From the NCBI GenBank assembly GCA_028691535.1, contig JAQUZB010000001.1, positions 62,001-126,000 of the forward strand: 64,000 nt of DNA, in the 5' to 3' direction. Below are positions 24,414 through 34,727 of the stretch, piece after piece (position 1 is the first letter of the stretch; each line of letters opens with the position of its first letter). The notes under the pieces are model-generated. The model had not been told where the DNA came from. It did no database searches and saw only the letters and a program-made list of their open reading frames with translations. This stretch comes from Candidatus Altimarinota bacterium. GTDB lineage: Bacteria; Patescibacteriota; Gracilibacteria; BD1-5; UBA6164. The position numbers and the translations under genes are program-made.

Positions 24414-24902
24414 ATGTCTAAAAAAAATATATTTTTACTAGCTGCTTGATATGTTGCAGGTTGAATTATAGCTTCAATTTACAATAAAAAGAAGCCAGAA
24501 GAATTAAAAAAAGAATTATCAAAAGCTAAAGAAGCATGAGAGGGAAGTTTTAAAATACTTCTAGATACTTTTATAAATACTCAAGCAAATTTGATTGAAG
24601 ATTTAAAAAAAGAAGTTTTAAGTGAAAAAAATATAAAACTTTTCAATGAACATAAAGATGAAGTTTTAAAAATAATTGATTCATATAAAGAAAAAGGTAA
24701 TCTTTTACTTAAAGAATTAAAAGAAAATGGTAAAGATTATTTGGTTGTAGTTTCTGAAAAATTAGAAAAACTTTATAATGAAAAAGTTTCTGAGATTGAA
24801 TCTTTGAAATGAATGGCTCCAGAAAAAGTGGAAGAATTAAAAAGTAAACTTCTTTCAACTTATGATGAATTAAAAAAAGAAATTAAAAAAATAAAAAAAT
24901 AG
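24414..24902 (+). CDS. YtxH-like membrane-anchored amphipathic protein
   Basis: 162 residues. An N-terminal membrane helix with many small residues (NIFLLAAGYVAGGIIASIYN) is followed by a long Lys/Glu-rich amphipathic helical region to the end (ELKKELSKAKEA, DLKKEVLSEKN, ELKKEIKKIKK). This is the layout of YtxH/gas-vesicle-like stress proteins, but the composition alone could produce the resemblance. It diverges from clpC with a 164-base gap, which could hold promoters for both, so a stress link is possible but unproven. It ends UAG within a strong bidirectional hairpin. Confidence 0.65.
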
Positions 24903-24929
24903 AGATTTATCTCTATTTTTTTATTTTTT
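24886..24929. terminator. Bidirectional terminator
   Basis: Perfect 21-bp arms (24886-24906 against 24909-24929, loop TT) between the YtxH-like gene and the convergent ahpC, whose stop starts at 24935. Confidence 0.85.
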
Positions 24930-24932
24930 TAA

Positions 24933-25544
24933 TTAACTATTTAATGCTTCTTCAACTTCTCAAGCAATTTTTATACTTGGAGTAAGAGTTTTACTTCAAA
25001 CTGCCCATTTAGCAGGACAAGCTGTACCTGGATGACTTCTCATAAATTGTAATGCTTCAATTTTTCTAATTAATTCATCACTATTTCTTCCAAGTGGACC
25101 ACTTGTAACTTCAATACCTCTAACTATTCCATCTGGATCAATTATAAAAGTACCTCTTCAAGCTATTCATGATTCTTCATCAAGTAAGTTATACATATAT
25201 GAAACTTCTGTTGAGTGATCAGCAAGCATTCTATATGGGAAATTTTTCATTAATCATTCGTGTTTTACCCATGCTCTATGTGAAAAAACTGTATCTGTTG
25301 ATGCTGATAAGATTTCAACTCATAACTCTTTAAATTTAGCTTCTTGATCTGCCATATCTTTTAATTCAGTAGGACAGACAAAAGTAAAATCTGCTGGATA
25401 ATAAAATAAAACTACCCATTTTCATTTTAAATCTGTTAGAGAAATTTTTTCTTCTTCGTCAGTTTTTGGATTGTAAGCAGGTAATTCAAAGCTAGGAGCT
25501 ATATTATCTATTTTTACAAAACTTGGTAAATCGCAATTTTCCAT
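24933..25544 (-). CDS. ahpC: Peroxiredoxin AhpC/Prx1 type
   Basis: Thiol peroxidase reducing H2O2 and organic peroxides. The 203-residue protein has the peroxidatic site [11 protein letters not shown] (Cys-57), the structural Arg in [15 protein letters not shown], and the resolving Cys in [10 protein letters not shown], so it is a typical 2-Cys enzyme of the AhpC class. Length is normal (about 187-200). No ahpF or thioredoxin reductase adjoins it, so the reductant is encoded elsewhere. It is a single-gene unit. Confidence 0.93.
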
Positions 25545-25615
25545 TTTTCTATATTGTTAGAAATTAATTTTGAGATTTTTTATCTCATAAATTAAGAATA
25601 TTCAAGTTAAAACAA

Positions 25616-25658
25616 AAGTCAAATTAAAATAAGAATTATTCTCATTTTAATTTGACTT
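25616..25658 (-). terminator. Terminator of the LCP-PBP1A operon
   Basis: Perfect 15-bp inverted repeat (25616-25630 against 25644-25658, 13-base loop), 5 bases after the PBP1A stop on the minus strand. Confidence 0.75.
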
Positions 25659-25662
25659 AATA

Positions 25663-28600
25663 TTATTTTTTAAGTATTTCTACATTTACATCATTTGAAA
25701 CTTTATTTCAAGAGGCATCTGTAGCTTCAATTTTTATTGTATGATTTCATAAAGATATACTTTTTTCTCAATTTATAGGAAGATCTATTTTTCTAATATC
25801 TCATAGGTTTTTATATTCTATTCAATCTATATATATTATTACAGTTAGTTTAGAATTATCGGATATATTAGCTTTTAGATTAAAAAAATCAGTATCATAT
25901 AGTTTTATTCTACTGTCAATTGGATTTTCCATTGATATAACAGGTAAAGCATCATCTTTATTTCATATATTTATACTATTTATTTCAGATTTAGAATAAT
26001 AACTTGAGTCAACAGCTCTTATTTCTAAACTTACTGTTTGATTTTTATACATTCAAGGTAAGAATATATTTCACGCATAAACTCATTCTTTTTTTCATTC
26101 AGTATCTATTGTTTGAACAACAATTCAATTTATAAGTATTTCTAGAGTTTTTATTATATTATCGCTTCTATAAGCAATTTCAACATAATTTTCTCATATA
26201 AAATAATTTCAATTATTTACAATATTTGATTTTACTATTGTATTTCAACTTGATCAATTTCTTTCACAAACTTCGTTATTTGTACTTGTAACTAAATTTT
26301 CAACTGATCAATATTTTTCTTTAGCAGCAGCTGACCTAGCCCATATTTGAACTGGTAATTCCCAACTTGAATTTTCAGGTTGAAGAGAATGAAACTCTAT
26401 AAGTGTAGCATTTTTTATAGCTGCTGGTGGAGTATTTTCAGTAACAGTTCAATTACATAAAATATCTATTTGAGTTGTATTGAAACTATTATCGTATTTT
26501 GTAGGTTTATTAATAAATAATGATTTTACAAGTAGATTTGCTTGAGCATTTTCAGGATTAGGTAATAATCCTGTTATTTCAGATATATTTATTTCATATA
26601 GTCATTTGGGCTTGGACCAGGATTTTACTGGTAAATTTCTATGAGCGTATTCCATAAAATCTCTCCATATAGGTGCCGCTCACTCTAGCCCATTTCAACT
26701 ATAATTTAATTTTGTTCCATCAGTATTTCATGCCCAAACTACAGTTGTAATTTGAGGAGTATATCATATAGTCCATAAGTTTGATGGATATATTTCTTTT
26801 TTACCATACTGTTTTGTAGAGGTTCAAGTTTTTGCAGCAACAGGTCTATTTTTTAAACTTAGGAAACTATTCCGGTTACTTGGACGAGTAGTTGTATCAC
26901 TAATAATTGATGTTATAAGATAACTTTGCTCAGCACTAATTACATTTACTTTTTTTGTATCCTTTTTTTCTTCTATTATATTTCATTTTGAATCAACTAT
27001 TTTCAATATTGGACTAACTTCAACTTTATCTCACAAATTAGCAAATACAGTATAAGCTGAAGCTAATTCTAAAGGTGTCATTTCTCATGTTCAAAGAGCT
27101 AATGGTGCTCAATAATTTCAATTTGAATTTAGAGAAGTTACTCATAATTTTTGCATAAAATTTACTATATTTGCTTCTCATCAAGCCATATAATACATCT
27201 TTATTGCTGGAATATTTCTAGAATAGTTTAGCGCAGTTGAAATATTCATTTTTCACATAAATTTTCAATCAAAGTTTTTTGGTGAATAATTTCCTGGAAA
27301 AGTTGTTTCAACATCATAAATAGGTGTTTTTGAACCTATTTCTTTATTAAACATTCATAATGCATAAACAAATGGCTTAAATGAAGAACCAGGTTGTAAT
27401 TTAGATGTAATAATATTTACATTTCATTTATTTTCTGTATCAAAATAATCAACTCATCAAACCATGGCAAGAATACCTCAATTTTCATTATCTATACTTA
27501 TAAGTGCTCAGTTCGTTGCAGCAAATTTAGTAGTATTTTTTTCTACTTGTTTTTCAACTATTTCTTCTGCTTTCTTTTGTAAATCTGAATCTATAGTTGT
27601 ATAAATTTGAAGTCAACCAGCAGAAACAATTTCTTTTCAATATTTTTCTTCTAAATATTCTTTTATATAAAATACAAAATGTGGAGCTGTAATATTTTCT
27701 TTATCTTGGTTAAATACATATCATAAAGAACCAGAAATAGCACTTTTATAATCGTCAAAATTTATATATCAATCTTCAAGCATTCTTCACAAAATAAAGT
27801 CTTTTCTTCAAGTTTGATATTCTATAAAAGTATCATCACTTTTTATTTTTATGTTATTTAATAAATTTAGTAAATCACTATATTTTAATACTAAACATCA
27901 TTCATTATCTATATCATAATTTACTTTAAATTGATCCTTAGATACTCAACATATCACTATTTTATCACTTTCAGCAATACCATTTCATTTTAAATTATCT
28001 ATGAAATTTTTAAAAACATCCACATATTCTTTGTTTGTTTCAACATCTTTTTGAGTTAAAATTTCAGTTATATCTTCTGTATTATCTTCTTTATAAACAT
28101 AAGGGTAACCAAGTAATCTATCAGGATGATTATATGGTGAATAGTAAGTTGGTCATTTAGGAATTGAAGCTAAAATTGAAGATTCAAGTACATTTAAATC
28201 TTTTGCAGATTTAGAAAAGTATGTTTTTGCAGCTTCTTCGATACCAAAAGCATTGTTACCAAAAGATATTTTATTTAAGTATAACTCAAGTATTTTTTCT
28301 TTTGATACTCAAGCAGTAAGTTTATATGCTAAGTAAATTTCTTTAACTTTTCTTTCTAAACTTCTTTCATTTGTAAGGATTGTATTTCTAATTAATTGTT
28401 GAGTCAGAGTTGAAGTTCATTTAACTCAACCATCACTTTTTCATAATATGAAATACACTCATGCTCTAGCCAATCATATAATATCTACTCAAGGATTTTC
28501 CCAGTATCTTTTATCTTCTCATGCAACAATTGCATTTACCATATTTTTAGATATTTCATCAAAACCTACATAAGTTCTTTTTTCTTTAAATATTTTATAT

Positions 28601-28854
28601 AATACATTTCAATCTTTATCATAAATAACAGATGATTCAGCAATTTCCATATTTTCAAGTTCTGAAATTTTTGGTAGATCTTTTATATATTTTGCATATA
28701 AAACTAATCAAATTAAAAATCCAAGTGCTATAAAAAATCAAATAATATATATAATTATTTTTCCTATACTTTTTTCACCTATTTTTTTAGAATAAGAAAA
28801 TTTCTTTGTATAATTTGTTTTAAGTTTTCTTCTTATTGGTTTATTTAAATTCAT
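25663..28854 (-). CDS. pbpA: Bifunctional penicillin-binding protein 1A with Ig-like C-terminal tail
   Basis: Polymerises and cross-links peptidoglycan at the outer face of the membrane. After a basic N-terminus and one membrane helix comes a GT51 glycosyltransferase domain ([53 protein letters not shown]). The transpeptidase domain has the SxxK motif in [15 protein letters not shown], SxN as NYSRNIPA and KTG in AAKTGTSTKQYG. Beyond it about 200 extra residues contain beta-rich repeats resembling Ig/Big folds ([20 protein letters not shown]). At 1063 residues it exceeds typical PBP1A (700-850). It starts 9 bases after the LCP gene, forming a wall operon. Confidence 0.93.
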
Positions 28855-28863
28855 TTTTTAATT

Positions 28864-30306
28864 TTAAAAATTAAAGACTTTTTCTTTTCAAGTGTAGTCT
28901 TTTCAAATAATTATTTCTATATTTGCATTTTCAGTTGAGTATTTTGGTACTTCTATTTTTATAAATTCTCAATTAAAAAATGTTTTTAATGCTCTTATAG
29001 TATCTGAATTTTCTGAAATATTATTGTAATAAATAACTGTTTTTTCATAAATATCTGTTGTATTTCAAATTGATTTTTGTTCTGGAATTATAAAACCGTA
29101 CTTTTTAATATTATTTCATAATTCAGAGGCTAAACTTCATACTTTTATAGAATTAAAAATATTTATTTTAGCATTTTCTTTTTCTATTCAAGAATAATTT
29201 AAAATAATATTAGAATATTTTACAGATTCTTCATAATTTGAAAGATTTCAAAGTCCAGTTCAATTCATAAGTAATACTGCCATTCATCCAAAAAGCTCTC
29301 TATCTGGAGTATATAATACTCATCATTTTTCACAATTAGCACTTCCATAAAAACAAGAATCATTCATATTTGAAGATGCTATTTTGTATTCTTCTTTTGT
29401 TCAGATAGAATAAGCAATTTTAATCATTTTAGTTAATGATAAATCAGTTTTTACATTATCAATAAATACTTGATATAATTCTTTTATTTTAAGAGGAGAA
29501 GTTAAAAAATAACTTCAAGTTAGTTTTTCTTTTATTGCACTTATTATTTGTTGTTGCCTTAAAGATCTATCAAAATCACTTGTAGAATGTCTACTTCTCG
29601 TATATTTTAAAGCATTTTCTCCATCAAATAACCATGTTCATTTTTTGAAAACTAAAGTTGTATATCATCAGTTTCAATCTGGGTATTGATAATCAACAAA
29701 ATTTTCTGGAACATCTATATTTATTCATCAAATTGTATCAATTATTTTTTTAAATCATGAAAAATCTACATTTACAAAATAATCTATTTTTGCTCAAGTA
29801 ATTTCAGCGATTTTAGTTTCAAGCATTTGCATTCAATATGTTGCATCATTTTTTTGATACATATATCTAGAGTATATTCAATTTATTCTACCATAATAGT
29901 TATCATCTCAAGGATATTTTACATATAAATCTCTAGGGACAGATAACATGCTTATTATCTTATTTTTTGAGTTTATTTTTATAACTATCATTGTATCAGT
30001 TAAGTCTGGAGCATCATGATTTCATCCTCATCTTCAAACAAGTAATATCGTTACATCATTGTTACTTTCAACTTCTGTAGGAATATCTTTGTTTAATCAC
30101 AATAATTTTTCTATCATAGATCTCTCATTTTCTTGTTTTGCAACATTTTCTTTTATGATATTTTGTTCATCAATTTTTATTTTTATAAAATTGATGTTTT
30201 TAACCATAACTAATGCAACTATAAATATGATTCAGATTGATACTATTCAAATTATATTTAATATGTTATTATTTTTTTTAATTATACTTGTTTTTTTAAA
30301 ATTCAT
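28864..30306 (-). CDS. LytR-CpsA-Psr family wall-polymer transferase
   Basis: LCP enzymes move glycan polymers from lipid carriers to peptidoglycan. The 480-residue protein has an N-terminal membrane helix (IGIVSIGIIFIVALVMV) and an LCP core: ILLVGRGGGNHDAPDLTDTM (Arg and Asp that bind the pyrophosphate), ISMLSVPRDLYV, FVNVDFSGFKKIIDTIGGI and the Arg-rich TRSRHSTSDFDRSLRQQQII. A C-terminal LytR_C-like domain follows (INIFNSIKVGSLASELG). It is first in an operon with PBP1A, coupling polymer attachment with peptidoglycan synthesis. This implies a secondary wall polymer in this organism. Confidence 0.9.
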
Positions 30307-30392
30307 TACTTACTTTTATATCTCTAAATATTTGTTATATTTTATTTAAAAAAATATTTATTTCAATACTTTTTATTATTATTTACATATAA

Positions 30393-30420
30393 TAAAAAAG
30401 GCTATAAATAGCCTTTTTTA
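30393..30420 (-). terminator. ebfC terminator
   Basis: 13-bp arms (30393-30405 and 30408-30420, loop AA) with GGCTAT core; the ebfC stop (30418-30420) is the outer end of the arm. Confidence 0.8.
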
Positions 30421-30750
30421 TTTTGCACCTGGTAATCATCCAAGCATATCTCACATTCACATTTTTCACATAACTCATTGCATTTTTTCAGCAGCAACTT
30501 CTTGTGATTTTTTTATTCATTTATTTACAGCATCGCTAATAGCTTTTTCAAGTGCTTTTTTTTGTTCTGGAGATAATCCTGGAATCAATTTATCACTTTC
30601 AAATTCAGTTTTTTCAACTTTCATTTCACCATTTACAGTTATAACTAATCCTTCAACTTCAGATTCAATATAAGTATTTTCTAATTCTTTTTTAATTTTC
30701 ATCGCTTCTTGTTGAAGTTTCATTAATTCTCATGCTTTTGAAAAGTCCAT
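30418..30750 (-). CDS. ebfC: YbaB/EbfC nucleoid-associated protein
   Basis: Small DNA-binding dimer often encoded near dnaX and recR. The 110-residue protein has the family form: helix (MKLQQEAMKIKKELENTYIE), three strands with a central VEGLVITVNGEMKV matching the family G-x-V-x-V-x-x-x-G-x-x-x-V, then a C-terminal helix with ISDAVNKGIKKSQEVAAEK and a Met/Gly-rich tail (MGKMGMGDMLG). Length is normal. Neither dnaX nor recR is beside it. Confidence 0.9.
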
Positions 30751-30873
30751 TTTTTTAATTTTAAGATTTAAATTTGCATCAGGATTATATAAATAAAAAT
30801 TAAATTATCAAATTTTTGCAATTATTTTTTATTTATGATATTATTTTTATATATTAAAATTAACAATTTAAAA

Positions 30874-31581
30874 ATGGCTTGAACAACAAATGATGATGAT
30901 TTATTAATTTTATCAGATGATACTGATTCTTGAACTGATTTTGTTTTAGATGATACTATTATTACTGATAATGAAAGCTCATCAAATTCAGAAGATTTAA
31001 TTTCATTTGATACTGATTTATCAAATTTTTGAAATAGTGAAATAAAAGTTGAAGAAGTTGAAAATATTAATTCTACAGATTGATTTTCTCTAGATTTATC
31101 TGATTCAAATGTTTCTGAAACAGTATTACCAATTATTGAAGAAGAAGTAGTTCAAGATTTACCTCTAAATAATTCAAATAATGATGATAATCTTTCGTTT
31201 TGAATTGATGAAGAATCTGAAACTAATAATGATATTGTATTGGAATCTGAAAAAAAAGAAGAAGTAGCAGAAGATACATTTGTATTTTGAACTACTAATT
31301 CTGAGGAGGTTAAAACAACTAGTATTTGAACTATGACAGATATACTTGATGATACAATTGCTAAATTTTCAAAAAGGGAAGAAATGATTTGAAATGATAT
31401 AAAATCAAGAGAAGAACATGTATTATCTTTAAAAGCTGAAATTGCTGAATTAGAATGAAAAGTTACTTCAGAAAATGAAGAAGTATCAAAATTGAATTCA
31501 GAAAAACAAGCAATTGTAAAAAATAGAAAATCTCTAGAAAAGATGAAAAGTGATATGACTACTGCTCCTACAGTAAAATAA
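30874..31581 (+). CDS. Acidic coiled-coil protein, unknown
   Basis: 235 residues, not recognised. Residues 1-145 are strongly acidic and low-complexity (DDDLLILSDDTDSGTDF, many Asp/Ser/Asn) and probably disordered. Residues about 150-235 form a charged helix or coiled coil (AKFSKREEMIGNDIKSREE, LKAEIAELEGKVTSENEE). No signal or membrane segment. It ends shortly before a strong terminator. The architecture suggests a cytoplasmic scaffold or adaptor, which is an inference from composition only. Confidence 0.65.
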
Positions 31582-31623
31582 TCGATTTTTCAAAAACCTT
31601 AATAAAAAGCCAAAACCCAAAAT

Positions 31624-31653
31624 AAAAAGATATAGCATTAACTATATCTTTTT
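31624..31653 (+). terminator. Terminator after acidic protein gene
   Basis: 12-bp arms (AAAAAGATATAG, 31624-31635, against 31642-31653, loop of six) followed by T-rich sequence. Confidence 0.75.
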
Positions 31654-31680
31654 GTTTTTGTATTTAATTTAAATTTAAGA

Positions 31681-31710
31681 TTGACAATATTAATTATTAT
31701 TTTATATTAT
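31681..31710 (+). promoter_or_regulatory. Promoter of beta-CASP nuclease gene
   Basis: TTGACA (31681-31686), 18-base spacer, TATTAT (31705-31710), 33 bases before the start codon. An alternative -10, TATATT, gives a 16-base spacer. Confidence 0.5.
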
Positions 31711-31743
31711 ATTTAATAATTTTATTATCTTTTTTATAAAAAT

Positions 31744-34053
31744 ATGGTAAATGCTTCTATTAAATATTTAGGATGAATTGAATCTGGAGATTTTTCTAGT
31801 CCAGAATATGTTACTTTAACTTGAAGTTCAACACTTGTTAAATTTGAATCAGATTTAAAAAATATATCTGTTTTGATTGATTATTGAATGTTTCAATGAT
31901 GAAAAGGTGATGAAAAATATAATGAAAAAATAGATGAAGAAGCTTTAAAAGCAGATTTTTTAGTTTTGACACATGCTCATTTAGATCATTGTGGTAGAAT
32001 ACCACTTTTGGTTAAAAATGGTTTTTCAAATCCTATTTATATGACTAAATTGACTTCATTACAAGCAGAACAAATTCTTCTAGATGCAGTTAAAGTTGCT
32101 AAAAGAAAAATAGAAGAAATAACTGACCAAAATGAAAAACAAGAAGTATTAATGAAATATAACTTATTTATAGTTGATGCTTATAATAGATTAAAATGAA
32201 AACTATCTAAAGAAGATAGGATTAAAATTAATTCAATTCTTGCTAAAAAAATCTGAAATGAAACTTCATTAGATGAGGCTTTTAAAAAGGCAAAAAAATT
32301 CTGTGATGATAATAAAATATCTTCTAATGAAGATATAAGCAAAAAATTAACAGAAGTTCCAGTACTTCTATATGATGATATGGATGTTTACAATATGTTA
32401 TCTCTTGTTCATTTAATTGATATTTGAGAGGAAGAAGTATTAAACGATTTTTTCTATATCGATACATATAATAAAAAAACACTAGATTATATTTTAGATA
32501 AAGTTTTAAAATGATATAATGAAGAAATATATATTGATAATAAAGTATTTAATAAAATAAAAGAAGAAATATCTGATAGAATATCAAAAACAAAAGAAAT
32601 ATTAAAAGAAAATCAAAGAATTAAGAATGAAAATGATGAATTAGCTGAAAGACTTGATGAATCATTAACTTTTATTACTCATGTTGATGAGGATCAATCA
32701 GAAGAATTATATAAAGAGCATTCTAAATTTTTGAAAAAACATAAAGTTGAAGTTTATTCTGATATAGATGATGCACTTGAAAAACCATATAAAGTAAAAT
32801 ATAATATAGAACTATTACAAAAAGTTTCAAAATTACTTAAGGTTAGAGTAAAAACAAATGATGAAAAAAATAAAAAAATAATTGATAGTATAAAATTAAA
32901 TTTTATTGATGCTGGTCATATAGAGTGAAGTGTACAAGCTCTTATTACGGTTGTTACTGAAAATGTAAATACTGCATTAAAAAATAAAAAGAAATCAAAT
33001 TGATTTGATAAAAAAACAAAAAAACATACAAATCTTCTTTTTTCATGAGATTTATGAAGAATAAATGATCCAAATTTATCATGAAAACCAGATATTTCAG
33101 AGCTAAAACTTGATTATGCTCAATATGAAACTACTTATGCATGAAGACTACATCCAGATAGAGCAGAGACAGAAAGAGAATTTCTAGATGAATTATCAAA
33201 AGCTGAAAGAAAAGTTTTGATTCCAACTTTTTCTATGCAAAGAACTCAAGAAGTGCTTATGTTACTACTTGAAGATATGTATAATCATAGATGAGATAAA
33301 GATGAATTAGAAAAATTAAAATTAGAATTAAAAGAATTTAGTGATGAATATGATCTAATTGAAAATAAAGATTCTGTAAAAGCTAAGCAATTATTTAGAA
33401 CTATTGAAATATTAAAATATGATATAAAATCAGTTAAAAAATCTAGTTTCTTTTTTAATATAGTTTTAGATTCTCCACTTAGTGAAAAAATTACAAATAT
33501 ATATTTAAATAATCTAGGTGATAAGTATGATTTACTTAATCCAGAAGTTCAAGAAAAATTATTTTGAAGAGAAGTTATAACTTATATTAGAAATAAGAAA
33601 GAACAAAATGAATTATATAAATGAAAAAGAGCTTATAGAAAAGAAATAATCATTTCTTCTTCAGGTATGTGTGAATGATGAGCTGTTGTTTCTCATTTAG
33701 AATATAATCTTGAAAATCCAAAGTCAACAGTTGTTTTTGTTTGATATACTCCACCAAATAGTAGATGATGAAAGATAAAAGCAAAAGAAGATGTAGTTAT
33801 AGAATTAGATACATATAAAGTTTTATGTAATGTAATTGATATAAAATGATTTTCATGACATATAGATGAAGCAGAATTATTACAATTAATATCTAAAACA
33901 AGTATAAATAGATGAGCTACAGTTTCTCTTACTCATTGAACTGAATCTCGTTTAGTATTATCTTGAAAAATAAAAAAAGAAATATTTAAGACAAGAAAAA
34001 GTATAGATATTTTAGTACCAAATTTATGAGATACTGTTGAAATTAAAATCTAA
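31744..34053 (+). CDS. Metallo-beta-lactamase/beta-CASP ribonuclease with large inserts
   Basis: 769 residues. MBL-fold motifs: THAHLDHCGRIP (about 75-86, HxHxDH zinc site), FIDAGHIEGS (third His), and SGDLGR with the bridging Asp. The beta-CASP domain has PTFSMQRTQEVL, a cap helix, SSGMCEGGAVVSH and finally FSGHIDEAE. This set defines CPSF/YSH1-like RNA endonucleases rather than RNase J. Unusually about 300 helical, Lys/Glu-rich residues separate the first and third His motifs, where relatives need under 100, and a further insert lies inside beta-CASP. It is monocistronic with a consensus promoter. Likely role: mRNA or rRNA processing. Confidence 0.88.
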
Positions 34054-34080
34054 AAAAAATCGCCTTAGGCGATTTTTTTT
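34052..34080. terminator. Shared terminator holding both stop codons
   Basis: 13-bp arms (34052-34064 against 34068-34080) with core ATCGCC. The beta-CASP stop ends at 34053 and the convergent HAD stop (34065-34067) forms the three-base loop. Confidence 0.9.
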
Positions 34081-34634
34081 AGATTTGGCTCAGTTTGATT
34101 ATCTATCATTTCTACTAATATAATTTCAAGTTCTGTTCATAAAAAATCTTCTATTAATTTTTTATTTTCTATAAAATATTCTGGTTTATCTTCATAAATC
34201 ACTATTTTTTTAGGTATAAATCAAATATTTTTAACTACATATCTAATTGTTTCATATATCTTTTTTTCAGCTTCATCAACTACTATATAGTTATAAATAT
34301 GAAGATTTATTGCTTTAAGTTTTGCATCTTGAAGCTCTTGTAGTCAAGCAGTTAAAATCAAATCTTTTCAAATTTTCATAGAGTTTATTATATTTTTTGG
34401 AATTTTTTTTCAAATATAATGCTCATTTATAAAATTTTCTAATCAAATAACATTCATAATAACTTCATTTCATTTTTTTCATCTATTTTCTCTAAGTAAA
34501 CTTGATATTTCCAATTGTTCTTTTCTACAAAATAGAGTATCATCAAAATCAGAAATAATCAATATCTCATCTCTTTTTTCTAAGTTATTTTTTAATTTTT
34601 CTAATTCTTTTAATTGTTTAGTTAAATCAAGCAT
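34065..34634 (-). CDS. HAD-like phosphatase, paralogue A
   Basis: 189 residues. HAD motif I is ISDFDDTLFCR, motif II region DLILTAGLQEL, and a late acidic motif KIVIYEDKPEYF in place of the usual GDxxxD. A conserved central block ENRGKKGNEVIMNVIGLENF lies between them. The same blocks occur in the gene at 60491-61192, so the two are paralogues of one family. The substrate is unknown; the Y-E-D-K-P-E ending resembles nucleic-acid-end or swivel-type HAD phosphatases only loosely. No cap of significant size. Its stop codon is the loop of the shared hairpin. Confidence 0.72.
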
Positions 34635-34694
34635 TTTGTTTATTTTAAAACCTAATATATTCTTAATATACTTTTAAAATCAGATTTTTCAAAT

Positions 34695-34724
34695 AAAAAA
34701 TCACCAAAATTTTTGGTGATTTTT
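34695..34724 (-). terminator. ileS terminator
   Basis: Hairpin with arms TCACCAAAA and its complement inside A and T runs (34695-34724), just after the ileS stop (34728-34730) on the minus strand. Confidence 0.75.
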
Positions 34725-34727
34725 ATT

